A stretch of DNA of 64,000 nt, from positions 96,975,668-97,039,667 of the forward strand of contig OY740774.1 in the NCBI GenBank assembly GCA_963513935.1, in the 5' to 3' direction. Source of the DNA: Aphrophora alni. Its lineage: Eukaryota; Arthropoda; Insecta; Hemiptera; Aphrophoridae. Below are positions 12,820 to 24,849 of this stretch, in pieces. Positions within the stretch are counted from its first letter, which is position 1; every line of letters starts with the position of its first letter. Made by a program: the position numbers and the translations under genes. The notes beneath the pieces are model-generated. The model made no database searches. It had not been told where the DNA came from and saw only the letters and a program-made list of their open reading frames with translations.

Positions 12820-14065
12820 CGAACTGCCCTAAATCGTCATGTTTATGCAACTTACACACCCATGTTTTGTTTGTTTCAATTTGTTTGTGCATACATTATT
12901 TTCATTTTAAATTTTGACATGTTTATTTCAACTATTCTCCGTAGTCTCAAACCTCTAGGAACATGTATAGAGTATTTTTTTAATGGTGCCTCTCGATAAA
13001 TCTAGCTATCAGTCAGTTTCAATGAATGATTATCTTCCCGATGTATTATTTTCAAGAATAATTTCCAACAGCAGATTTTCTGATCTACTAAAATAACCAA
13101 ATGTAATGCAATAATTGCTTTTCCACTTGCTAGTAATAAATTATCTAAATTTCACGATAGGAGTTAACAATATTTAACTCTGACAAGTTATTATCATTAG
13201 TTAACAAAATATTTATTACAATGTATGTCTTCAAATTTTACAATCGGTTTGGGTAGGTTAAGAGACGCTGATAATCTTGCAAAACTTGTGATAAAAAGTC
13301 TGGTGAAATAAAGCCTGTCATCTATTGTTTAATCCTGAAGAAATAAAAACCAAGTCATTTATTTTGGATAGATGAGATTGAGAGGAAATGGGTTTCAAAT
13401 AAAATGATCTGTAAGTGTAACAGGAGCAAATATTTCAAAGTTGAAAAAAAATATATATTACATACTATTATAGTATTTCTTTTTTTAAAAATAATAATTT
13501 AATTATTTTAATCTCTTTAATACGCTGCCAAAAGGATTTTAAAGTCAAGTAGGAACCCTACACAAAACGATTTATATTTGCTTTATTAAATATATTATTT
13601 TTGCATTTAATTATATTTCAATGCAAAAATTTTTATAAAACTTTTATTTTCTTAAACTTTTATAAAACAAATTTCTTTCCAGTTTTTGTACAAATTGTCA
13701 GAAAAAGATTTTTTAATTTTTTTATATAACATGTATATTTTATCTTCTCAATTTATTGTTTAGTATATGAAATGTTTACTTCTTGAAGGAAAGTAATGCT
13801 ATAAGTATTAATTAATTATTATAAAATTAATTTTTGTATTGTGATAAGGAATATTATAATATAATATTAAACACATAAGTTTGGAGTAAAGTTGAACACG
13901 CGTATAACTATTGTGTGTATTTGTTTATTTTATCTCCTTCCGATTAGTTTAAACACATTAATTTCAACGTGATTGAACATTAGCTCTTTATGTAAATAAT
14001 CATTTATATTTAGTTTAACCCTGGGTAGGATATGTTTTTTTTCAAATCTTTGCTCTCTCTTCTAT
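12820..14065. other. AT-rich non-coding DNA
   Basis: The plus frame at 12766-12999 starts inside the microsatellite and is not a supported gene. Nothing else was recognised. Confidence 0.5.
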
Positions 14066-14074
14066 TTCATTACA

Positions 14075-14425
14075 TCAGTAAATATTGTCCTTGAAAATAA
14101 CCTGTGCATAAAGTTATGGAAACGAAAATTTATAGTAATCATAAATATAAACATTACAAGTAAGTAAAGCAGAAATGGTTTCTGGGTATTCCATTAATTT
14201 GTATATTTCTTCCTTATATCAATAACGACAAAATTATGTCTCTCATTAAAATATTTGCAACAAACATTACCATTTTAACATTTTGCATGTCACATGCACT
14301 TAATTTCAGTTGACTTTTAACACGATAAGTGTGTAATTTATATTAAAAGCATGTATTATATCACAAAGAAAAGAAATTTGGATATTTAGAATCAGTAATA
14401 ACTGAAATTATTATTTTCATTTACG
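14075..14425 (+). repeat. Module C, copy 2
   Basis: It aligns with the 4.64-kb copy over about 350 bp: TCCTTGAAAATAACCTGTGC, ATTCCATTAATTTGTATAT, TTTTGCATGTCACATGCACT, GTGTGTAATTTATATTAAA, CACAAAGAAAAG and TTTAGAATCAGTAATAAC occur in the same order with similar spacing. This is the clearest evidence that long segments, not just short elements, were duplicated. Confidence 0.7.
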
Positions 14426-14829
14426 CGTTTTTAAAAATAAATAAATAACGTAGCATAAGACAAAATAGTTTGTGTTTCAATTGTTAAGAGTAATGATTAC
14501 CATTTTATCTTCTTATTTTTTGTTAAAGTGGAAAAAATTCTTTACAAAATTGACCACTGCCACTTTCTACAGAACACTGTGCGATTATATACGATTAATA
14601 TCAATACCGAAAGTAAAAACTCGTTTTTACAATCATTGAAAAAAGTCTGAGCTTAAACATTACTTCAACGTATGAGCTCTCTTTTACTGATTTTGAACTA
14701 CTTTTAAAATTTTACAACATTCCTCATAGTGCATTGTTGCAAAGTCATTTTACGCGTTCTTTTGTGTTCTCAGCAAACCGCCACTATATCTAGAAACATC
14801 GTCTGTATTAAATTAACGAATCTCCGTGT

Positions 14830-15200
14830 TCAAGGCCTTTTTCACGTTCTGTAATATTTTCTAGAGTACATCCGCCTACCTAGCGCACTTAAAAATGGTG
14901 TGGTTGGCAACGTCTTAGGAAAAGCCTTACCTACATTTAAGGCTTTACACTTCATCCACCATGTGGAGGTACGATCTAAAATACACATGTCCTGTAACTA
15001 GGTGCGTGAAAAATATTCCTAAATTATAAAACATTGGGTGGCCCAGCTGCCTAGACCTGGTAATAATCTAGCCGTGGTCTTCCTTCAAAATTTGACTTCC
15101 AAGAGTGCATGGTGTGTTATCTGGACTCAGGTTTTAAAATCATAGCATCCACTACGGCCTTCCAGTAGGAAATATTTTATATCCTGTGTCATCAGATAAA
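14830..15200. other. GC-richer block of unknown nature
   Basis: Composition rises above the background (words such as CATCCGCCTACCTAGCGC, GTGGCCCAGCTGCC and CTACGGCCTTCCAGTAGG). Stops occur in all frames within about 60 codons, so no exon can be defended. There is a small inverted pair, AAAGCCTTACC and TTAAGGCTTT, near 14920-14945. It may be an old transposon fragment. Confidence 0.4.
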
Positions 15201-15594
15201 TTGGATGAACAACTCCTACTAATACATAAATTAACTAATTATTTTTGTAAGCAGCGAGGATAGTTATATTTACTTTATAGTTAGCACCCAACTGAAAACA
15301 AAATAAATTTGACAGCTTTTCCATAAAATTGTTTTATATATTTTGAATGTGTAAAGATGTAAACAAATAAGATAGAGAAATAATAACTATCAGGTGTTTA
15401 GTTTCTACACCTTTGAATGTACGTTTGAAGGTAAATACTCGAAACAATTAATGGTCTTCTCATGTAAATAATGATTTATATAACTTTCGTTAATCGATGT
15501 TTCTTCGAAAATTTAGTTCAATAATGAGTTATTAAAAGAGTCACAATAATGAAGATAAATAAAGTTCTTATTACGAAGTAAATCGTATGGTGTG

Positions 15595-15805
15595 TCTATT
15601 GTATATCTTGTGCAAGGTATTTTGCAAGAATTGCTGTATGAGAGAACATTCTTTGTAAAGAACTTTCATGTTGGTTGAAAATTACAAAGTTCAGGTGGTG
15701 GAAGGGTGACATACATTCTAAAGCAGGATCCCGTAACAGTACAAAGGGTGTAGATTTTCTCCATATGCCCTGGATAGTGTATTAACTCGGTGCTTATACA
15801 ATGAA
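15595..15805 (+). repeat. Module D, copy 2
   Basis: It aligns with the 6.6-kb copy: TTCTTTGTAAAGAACTTTCA, ATGTTGGTTGAAAATTACAA, AGGTGGTGGAAGGGTGACAT, GTACAAAGGGTGTAGATTTT and GTATTAACTCGGTGC follow in the same order. The spacing from module C (about 1.5 kb) is similar to that in the first set (about 1.9 kb). Confidence 0.68.
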
Positions 15806-16610
15806 AAACAAAACCAACAAAGGTGTAAGTTAAAACGAATATACTGTTTTGTGTTTGTTTTGTTTGTAATAATATTATTTCTTATTGTAGACAATAATAA
15901 CATTGTTTCTAAAATTATTACGTAAAACTTCGTTATAACTAATTATATCTTCTGGATTTGATATTAAAGTGAAAATAAACATAGATAATAACTTTACATT
16001 TAAACAAATTGAGGTTTTCATATTCTTTATACTATAAAGTACTGTGTATAATAGAAGATATTGTACTCAATTAGTACTATAACTAATAATAAAATAAATA
16101 TAAATACAATTTTATAATTATTTTAAACATTTACATATGTTATAACACTCTCTTTGTATCAATAAATAAACACCCTCTCTCCAATAACCCAAAATAAATC
16201 CACATTCAATCCAAAACATCTTGCCACTATGTAAAATTATATTTCTAAGTCATAATTTGACGGTTAACCTAAACAAAACATTATTTATAAAATCTAAAAA
16301 GCGGTATATCTAATTGTATACATAGTTTTTTTATATAGTTTGTTGATTGCAGTTAAACAGAATACAATAAATCCAGGCATAAATTACAACTTAATAAGTT
16401 GTTTGTTTGTTTACCATTTTACTTACAACTATCTAACTGACATTTTTAGACTTTATTAATATTTGTAGGTTATATTTGCTTTGGAGATGAATAAGCGTGA
16501 AAGCTCGTAACAATATTATTATCCTAATTATGTTTACTTATTAATTTACTTAAGCAGAGAAAAAAATTCAATTCGTATTATGTAATGATTTTTGTATAAC
16601 TTTAGTTTTT

Positions 16611-16745
16611 TCAAAATTTGAATAAATGAATAAAATAAACTCTTCCCTTACGTGACTTGAACACATAAATAACTTTCACAATTATTATGTAAACTGTTTG
16701 TCGTTTGGACTCACCCTTCTGACCTGATCTTTATTTAATAGAATG
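16611..16745 (+). repeat. Module A, copy 2
   Basis: A well-preserved copy: GAATAAATGAATAAAATAAA, CTTCCCTTACGTGACTTGAA, CACAATTATTATGTAAACTG and CTGACCTGATCTTTATTTAA. It closely matches the 44.3-kb copy over about 130 bp. It lies 0.8 kb after module D and 0.9 kb before module F. Confidence 0.75.
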
Positions 16746-17675
16746 CTAATTTGTCGTAAACCTATTTCATTGTTATAGTCGACTCAGAATGTGTTTTACA
16801 TTTTAAATCGAGTAAGAGAATAAACGTAAATTACTAAAAAGATATAAAAATATTTATTTTATCATTAGACTTTGTAATATTTAGCACTTAAATGCCAATC
16901 ATTTAAATTATTTACCATTACATATGGTTTCAACTAACACGATATTAAAGAAACAGTGATTTATACCTTACGTTAATACTTAAGCTAGTCGGTAAATTAC
17001 AAACGGTTTATAGAAGGCAAGAGCGATAAAGATGTATAAACATCAGGAATATATTTATTTCATATACACAATAAAACAAAACAAAATTAAATAATTAACA
17101 ATTTGACCAAACTTAATAGGACCGACTTAAGTCTTATTGTTCAAATACATCATATGTTGTAGGGTAAACATTAACAATTTGTTCCCATCACTATTACACA
17201 ATAAGTCTTATTCATATCATGAGGTGATGTTCGTCGCAACACAAATATTACTAATTTACTCAATGTTTTGTTTAACATGAACGAATATCTTAATCCCATG
17301 TACTAAAGAACTAGGTAACAAGAAACTGTTGACGCTTGTGTATTCGTTAAATGCCTCTCTTCATATGACACGACTTTCATATGTCTGACAAAATATTTTT
17401 TGAAATTTTCTAGGTATTAATAGAATCGTATTTAAATTTTCATAGTAAACATGCTGCCCAAAAATTATTATTTTAATTCAATTTATTAATATACAAACCA
17501 GGCTATTTTAAACTGTTCTTTGAAATCAACATTGATATGTAGTTTATATCGTGCTTTATAGTGATTAAATATTTTCCTAAACCAAAATAAAATTATTAGA
17601 ACAAAAACCAAAATTTATTACAAGTTTACCACTAATATAGCGTATAAAAAAACCAGAACAAATAAAGTACAATAT

Positions 17676-17890
17676 AAACAATTCCCACTGACAAAAACAA
17701 TTTCACAAATTGAAAATGGTTCTGTCAGCTTTAAATGATGAACATAACCGAATGTCCAGGTAGAATATTCAATATGTATGGAAATATATTCATTTTGAAA
17801 AGTAGGTCACATTGCTTATTCCGGTTAGAAATTTCATTTTCAAATATTCCTTTTAAACTCATCTGTTATTGTTGTTGTTTTCCTATATAA
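17676..17890 (+). repeat. Module F, copy 2
   Basis: It aligns with the 24.6-kb copy over about 210 bp: CACTGACAAAAACAATTTCA, ATGGTTCTGTCAG, TGTCCAGGTAGAATATTCAA, TATGTATGGAAATAT, AAAGTAGGTCAC and ATCTGTTATTG. No coding capacity is visible. Confidence 0.75.
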
Positions 17891-18224
17891 GTAAACAGTA
17901 ATTTAACTTTATTGTACGATAAAATACAATATATTGTATTATTTGTAAAAATAAAGGGTTGGTTAACTGAATTATATGTACATTATATTAATTCAAGTTA
18001 AACAAAATTTAAAATAAATAATCATTACTTTTAATTATAATCAGAAAGTACTAACGGACGCTATATAATTTGATTTTTTTAACAAATCAGCTGTTTATTT
18101 ATATTGTTAAATTTTGACCGGGAAAAAAGTATCTTTATTTATACAGTACATATATATTTAAAATTGATACATTGCAATTATATATTGGAAACGAAATATA
18201 TTTCAAACATACATCAACTTCCTT

Positions 18225-18372
18225 TCACACCTAATGTGGCCATATATTAATCACACCTATGAAAGTAGTCTTTGAACACAAGGCTTTTAAGTTTTAGAGA
18301 AAATAGATTAACTAACCTACTGAAATTTAATTGATGATTAACTATGAATAATATTCGTAGATTAATCGAAAA
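18225..18372 (+). repeat. Module B, copy 3
   Basis: Landmarks are ATTAATCACACC, CTTTGAACACAAGGCTTTTA, GTTTTAGAGAAAATAGATTA, ACTAACCTACTGAAATTTAA, TTGATGATT and ATTCGTAGATT. The order and spacing match the 2.88-kb copy (ATTAGTCACGCC, CATTGAACAACAGCCCTTCT, TTTTAGGGGATATTGATTA, ATTCTGGATTTTCGTAG). Confidence 0.58.
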
Positions 18373-19434
18373 CTGTTTATTATTTTTAATTATTCATCTA
18401 ATAAGAATAATATTTCGAATGAAAACTTGATATTGATTGCTTACGTTTTGTAAATGCTTTGAGTAGAATATATAATATTGTCTTAAGGGTTGTAATTGAA
18501 TAAGAATACAATATATTTACTGCTCATAGACAATATTTAAGAGCTTAAGAGAACCACAATGTAAAACATAGCCTAACACATAAATTTAAACAAAGTTACT
18601 ATTTACAAACTTTTTTTTAAAACGATGTGTTCAAATTTAAAATACGGATTTTTATTGTAAAAAACAAAAACAGTTCGTAATTACACATTTTAATTAATTA
18701 TTTTGTCACATCAAAGGAAATTAATTACATACAAATTATCAATTAACATGTAAAACAATAATTTTCGTTTTAACTTTTCATTTACAATGTCAGCCTTAAT
18801 TAAAATAGTAATAGAAATGGTTTTCTCCATTCAAAAAATTAAGGAACAGGGTGAAAAAATGTTTAGTCACAAAAGTGGTCTGTTAATAAGTTTAAGCTTA
18901 TGGACATCAATTGCCGGCCTTAGTATAAACATTACTTCTACAGTATAGATGATTCGATTGAATAAATTGTTGTGGAAATCTAATTCATTTATTTAATGAT
19001 CTTTAAATTGCGTGATGGCTGTGGATGAAAATACTTTTAACATGAGAAGTTATCACACATTATTTCGAAATTTTACGTCTAATGGAATTGAATAAGAATT
19101 ATAATAATACGTAACGTAATTAGTTTGGTTTTTATTGATAAAGGACTTTATTCCTGCATTAATGATGATTTTTGCCATAGCTTACATTTTTTTCACTAAC
19201 CCTTGCACATTTTGTTAAACCTATTTCTAAACATTATTATTTTAAACTTTGTTTCTAAACCGATTAAATTTCTAAATTTGCGTTTTTTAATTTTATCTCT
19301 ATTTATATTTTAACATATTATATTTATTTTTTATTTAGTGATAGATTCAACTTAAAACTACTTGTAATAAAGTAAAGAAACTGTTATTAATGTATTTTCG
19401 TAATGAAACTTACTGTCTATTGGTAAAATCACTT

Positions 19435-19600
19435 CATTTTATTACGTTTTTACTGCAATGACATTGTAAAGAGCATTGAGCAGATCGCAGATTTGAAACT
19501 AGGTGCTGTAAGCTACTTAGTTTTTATGTTTTTCTCATTAAACTTTACTGTAATCTTTTCTTGAAAAGTTACGTCATAAGAAGTGAACTAGGTGAAGGGC
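19435..19600 (+). repeat. Module E, copy 2
   Basis: It is nearly identical in its core to the 23.47-kb copy: AGCAGATCGCAGATTTGAAA, AAGCTACTTAG, TTTTATG, TTAAACTTTACTGTAATC, TCTTGAAAA and TAAGAAGT. These two copies are the most alike pair among the dispersed modules. Confidence 0.78.
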
Positions 19601-19799
19601 TGATCGTCCAAAAAAAGTATTAAAGTAAACACGAAAAGTTCGAATATAATAATAATTATCAACACATAATTGACAACTTAACGTAGAAAAACTATTTTCA
19701 TGGTATTTCCATATTTATGTACATTATTCTACGTATACCAAATGAGAAATATGTTTCTATACTTAATTAATGCCTGTATTATATGTCTGCATTTGTCTT

Positions 19800-20005
19800 T
19801 CAAAAAACATTGTTTATCCTTAAACACTACCGCAAAAAAAAAAATATTGCATGTAACATGCACTTATTATCAGCAACGGTAAAGTATTTATTTTAAAATA
19901 AAAGCAGTGTCTTATGTCAAAAGAGTTACTGATCACTATTTAAATTAGTGATAGATATAAGTAGGTAGTTTAGCCTTAGTTGTATAGTCTATAAAATTAT
20001 AGAGC
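19800..20005 (+). repeat. Module C, copy 3 (partial)
   Basis: Landmarks are TGCATGTAACATGCACTTAT, ATTTTAAAATAAAAGCA, AAATTAGTGATAGATATAAG and GTAGTTTAGCCTTAG. They match the 3' half of the 4.64-kb copy (GCATGCAACATGGACTTA, GAATTAGTGATAACG, TAACTTGGCCTTA). Confidence 0.58.
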
Positions 20006-20510
20006 ATTTTAAATAATAGTAAGGTGCTGTAAATTATAGAAGAAAAATATTAAATTACGCTTCAAAAACATTTCAACCAAAAATAATTATTGTTGTTTAT
20101 TTATTGTGAATAATATTTTCTTTCAAAAATATATTACGTAGCAATATTAAGACGACAAATTATATAAACATTTGTAATTTATGTGATTTATAATTAATTG
20201 GTTATAATTTTAGAATAATATTTTGCATTTTGTATGAAACATGAATCTCTTAAATAAAATATTTATTATAAATACAAAAGAGAACTTTATCTATTACCAT
20301 AAACTGTAAAAATTAGATGTTTGACATTATACATATATATTAATTGAAGATTTTTAAAATACGTCCACTAATCATGGTCCAGATATTGATTTTTTCAAAC
20401 TATGGAGAAGCATACAATAGTGAAACTGCCATTTAATATTTTGTTATATCATTGCTTTTCTCCATAACTAAATACCTCTCTCTAATAACAAAGTCATTAT
20501 GAATTTTATT

Positions 20511-20533
20511 GACACACACACTCTCTCTCTCTA

Positions 20534-20607
<74 letters not shown>
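20511..20607. repeat. (CT)n microsatellite
   Basis: A short (AC)n start (about 20511-20520) passes into about 85 bases of CT dinucleotides with two TATC interruptions. It is the only long pure pyrimidine tract on this strand, so the other strand is a (GA)n tract of the kind that can form triplex or serve as a GAGA-type site in arthropods. Function is not implied by the tract alone. Confidence 0.96.
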
Positions 20608-20610
<3 letters not shown>

Positions 20611-21598
20611 CCTTACTGAGCTAATCACCTCTTGCAGTTCGACATTAGTGATAATAATTAGTTAGAAAAGTCATTATTGTTAAAAGGTGTACGTCTGATT
20701 TCATGATTGTTTATAAGTACTCTCTCGTCAAGAGCTTCCTACTTAAATACATTCAAAGCAAACACTACTGAGTGGCTTAATATAGCCTTTATATAACTGG
20801 TAAGCAACTTTTCTATTATTTTTGCTAGATTTCAACCTCGTTATTAAAATTGTAAAATCTTAATTAGGAATTATTTAAAGTCATGAAGAACAGGTATTTA
20901 AATAATTTTTTTCAGATATATTCTAAGAGTACAGCTTTTATAGACCGATTGTTTTTGTAGTAATTAAATGGATTTGTTTTAAATAAATTATTTTTGTAAT
21001 CTATAGTAGATCTTATATAAAGCGATTTGATAGTTCCGCTAAAACGTTTGTCGATTTAATCAGATAAATATTAAGCACTCCAATCAATAATTAATTAGGA
21101 TAAATTGCGACAAATTCTATAAATATATAATGACCTTTATTAGCACATTTATTAGATAATATACAATCTACATAAATATTCCTCAATACAATTATGTCGA
21201 CTTAAGTTAAGTGATTTAAATAACGTAGATATTTTGAAGTAATTTTGGTTATTTAACTTGAGTATACAAATTGTGGAATATAAATTATTAAAGTCAATAA
21301 ATACAGAACACTATAGGTCAAAGAATGCACATCAAATACGGAGTGGATCGATGATTGTAGTAGAAAAATAAAGTACCTGAGCTCTAAGTCAAGATTAATT
21401 TATATACATTGTCTTTTTTACTAAAATTTTCCTCTATTAATTTATTTTAACGATACAGGTATAATGATCAAGGTGAATTACTAAACATAACACTAAAAAT
21501 ATATTTGATAAAACAATTTAAACATTTTGAAGATAGGAAAATTGTCAAATACTGTTGAAACAATATTTTAAAATTCTCTCCGTATTTAAATAAATACT
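20608..21598. other. AT-rich non-coding DNA
   Basis: No gene, RNA or transposon end was recognised. Confidence 0.5.
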
Positions 21599-21599
21599 A

Positions 21600-21706
21600 A
21601 AAAGAGTCTTAAGTGATTTAGTACATAAATCACTTTTACAATAATTGTAAACTTTTTTCGTTTTGAGTTACCCTTATGACATGATATTTGTTAAATAAAA
21701 AGGAAA
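21600..21706 (+). repeat. Module A, copy 3
   Basis: Landmarks are ACATAAATCACTTTTACAAT, AATTGTAAAC, TTTTTCGTTTTGAGTTACCC, TTATGACATGATATTTG and TTAAATAAAA. The first third of the unit (GAATAAATGAATAA) is not recognisable here. Confidence 0.62.
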
Positions 21707-23455
21707 CTTTTCGCAAACCAAGTGTATTTTTAGTGATGTTTTAAAATTTGTATTGCAATTAAAATTATGAACAATAATGCTGTATAAACAACATATTTCT
21801 AAATTATAGAAATTGAACAAATATATTAGGATTGATAAAATAGTAAGAATTTTTAAGTTCTTGAAATTATATATTATGTATTTTTTGTATTGTCATTAAA
21901 TATCGAAAGTACTTCTAATATATTCTAGCATAAGTAATAACAAATTTTGCTTTAACAAAACTTGTATTTAGGCGTAAAAAATATATTATAGTAAACAGTT
22001 TAAAATTCGTATTCTTGTGGTAATATACCTCTTTAAAAGTAACTTCTCTGCAATTAAAGAGAGATGTTGTTCGTATTTTGTATTCACAAAACCATGAACC
22101 AATAATATGTATTGTGTTTGCCACCATTTAGCTATTCATAATATTCCTCTTATGTATGCAAGAGGTTTTTGTTTTAGTTCCCGTACCTGACTAAGACATA
22201 GGGAGTTCATTCAAGATCGGCGGAGAAGTGAGAATTGATACTGATTCTCATATAGAAAACTAATATTACTCTAACAGAAACTCGATATAGTAATCACACC
22301 ACCTAACAGAATAATAGTTCTATTCAAATAACGGGGTGATGCGGTAAATTTGTTTTAAAACAACAACTGTTCAAACAGAGTTTTGATCAAGTGCTGTGAA
22401 TACGAATCAATAACGATTTTTGATCCAACTATTCACCTTATTCTTCTACATTTAGTTACTGCTTTCGTAAAGAACACATAACTGTATAACTGGTTTCAAC
22501 AACTCAACTCGACCTAAACAAATCACAAGTTAGGATAGTAAATGTAAAAATATATATTGGGTACTATCTTTTAATAAAAACTAATATTTCACGCTACGAA
22601 TTACCATTAGAAGTAAAAGTAAGAAGGAAAGATTTTCACCACAATTTCAAATGACATTATTTTGTAGTTACTGTAACACGTTATAAAAAAAATCAATTAA
22701 ATGTCTAATTCGTTCAGAGTGAGGATTCGTTAATATGCGTTTCATATCTAATTTACAACCAGATATTAATTAAAATCCAATAAAATTATTTTACATGGCC
22801 CAAAATAAGGAACAAAATGATCATAGGATTGATGAGTTTACTCATAATAGAACGACTCTTCTATTTTACGTTATGTAAAAGATTTCACATAATTTTGTAT
22901 TTGTTGCTAAGGTTATTCATGTACTAAACACCATGCTCTAATTTAATAATGTAGTTCAAAAATGAATATAAAATGAAGGTAGTTTTAAACAGTAGTTAAG
23001 ATTTATATTTATAATAAACAAGAGAAATTTTAAAGTAGAGTAATGATAATAAATATGCCTATTGCCTTGAACACATATATTACATCAAAACATGTATGTG
23101 TCATTATTACTGACGTTTTTCGATTTTAAAATATGTCCGAACTAATAACATTATTTTTTGTCTTCACAAACCTGAAACAAAAAATCAAAAGGTGAAATTT
23201 AGGGTAATTTTATATTATATTGTATATAAGTCATTGTAAATTTGTTTTAACAGTGCATAATAGATATAGATTTTTACAATTTATTCGTAAAAAAGAAGCA
23301 AATAATTAAGCTGATTTAATTTAAACAACCCTTATACAAGTCCATATAACGCACCTTCCCACTCACATACGCACGCACAAGCACACACGCGCGTGCGAAA
23401 GCAGACACACAAGAGTTCTAAAAATACCTACTCTGTATATCTAAACTGACGATGC
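21707..23455. other. AT-rich non-coding DNA
   Basis: No supported gene. A short CA/CG-rich stretch lies at 23358-23412 (ACGCACGCACAAGCACACAC and CGCGCGTGCG). The 70-codon minus frame at 21915-22127 is treated as chance. Confidence 0.5.
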
Positions 23456-23459
23456 ATCA

Positions 23460-23607
23460 CATTAAGTTTTCATTGAATGACATCGAAAAAGGCATTTAGC
23501 AGATCGCAGATTTGAAACTACGCCCAGAAAGCTACTTACGTTTTATGTTTTAGCGTTAAACTTTACTGTAATCTCTTCTTGAAAATACTACGCTATAAGA
23601 AGTACAC
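23460..23607 (+). repeat. Module E, copy 3
   Basis: Core words AGCAGATCGCAGATTTGAAA, AAGCTACTTACG, TTTTATGTTTTAG, GTTAAACTTTACTGTAATC and CTTCTTGAAAATACTACGC match the 19.47-kb copy. The pair is much closer than most other module copies, so this duplication may be more recent. Confidence 0.78.
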
Positions 23608-24599
23608 AATTTAGATTTTCCTCTTAGAAAAATATCAGTAGTATTATGAATATAATGGTTTCTCATACATGAATTGTAGGGCAGTAAAAATGAAGAAATA
23701 AAGTCAGATGCATAAACCAAACTAATTCAATATACACAGTGTTAAAATACAACATGATTAGCTCTTGTTAATGTTTTTAATTTTAAATTTAAATAAATAG
23801 TTTAATGTTAAACTATAGGTATAAACTACTGAAGTGAAGTGGTGATAATTCACAATATTTTTTAAAAATTTGTGATATATACTTATCATTGTTTATTCAT
23901 TACAACGATACAGTTCTTATTTTCATAATAACAAGGGAAAAAGGAGTACATTCATACAAAATGTATATATTTCTACTTGACGGAGTATGTAAAGTATAGT
24001 ACAATGACGGAAGGGTTATACATGTTTACACACTTTGGAAAATGGATTTATATAAATTAATTTTTAGTAAAAAAAAGAGCCCAAATTGTAGAGTAGTCAT
24101 TTTAGTAAAAGACAAAATATTGAAAATACGAACCGTTCTTCACTCTAAATATAAAGGAATAATAAAATGCCACAGTTTTACCTGGTATATTTAGGTAAAT
24201 ATGTTAACAAATGATATCAGTTAAATATTGAACGTATTAGGGAATTCTTTTTGACGTTGAGAATTGATTATTAGGAGCTAAATATTTGATATAGATCATG
24301 CAAGAACTGGAATAATATCTAACTCTATTACATTGGGCTATTTACACTGAATACAATTTTTAAAATATACACGTATATGTTTCACAGCGTAAGTTTCCAC
24401 TAATGTATTATATGGATTAGTAAAAAAAATATTCATATATTAAACGTGATACCCAAATGAAATATTGTTTTTCAATTCATAATATATGAAGGGAATGTCT
24501 TTCAATGCATTTGTTTAAACTAATATTCATAAACAATTCATCTTGATTTAAAAAAAGTAAATATATTTTTAATATTACAAAGTAAATATTAAAAAAAAA

Positions 24600-24845
24600 A
24601 GTTTAATGGAAACAATTCTCACTGACAAACACGTTTTCACAAATTGAAACTGGTTCTGACAGTTAGAAATAATGTGTATAATCAAACGTCCAGGTAGAAC
24701 AGTCAATATGTATGGAAATATTTCATTTTTTAAAGTAGGTCACTTTTTTGCAATCCAGATACAAGTTCCATTTTGAAATATTGTTTAATAAACCAATCTG
24801 TTACCTTTGTGATTTTCTGAGTAAGTAAATTATCATGGATATGAA
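24600..24845 (+). repeat. Module F, copy 3
   Basis: Landmarks are TTCTCACTGACAAACACG, TTTTCACAAATTGAAACTGG, TTCTGACAG, CGTCCAGGTAGAACAGTCAA, TATGTATGGAAATATTTCAT, AAAGTAGGTCACTT and CAATCTGTTACC. It aligns with the 17.7-kb copy throughout. Confidence 0.75.
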
Positions 24846-24849
24846 TCGG

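Noticed and set aside
23358..23412. Possible CpG or promoter island (CA/CG-rich words)
   Set aside because: Only about 50 bp and best read as a degenerate CA microsatellite. No TATA or initiator context is evident.
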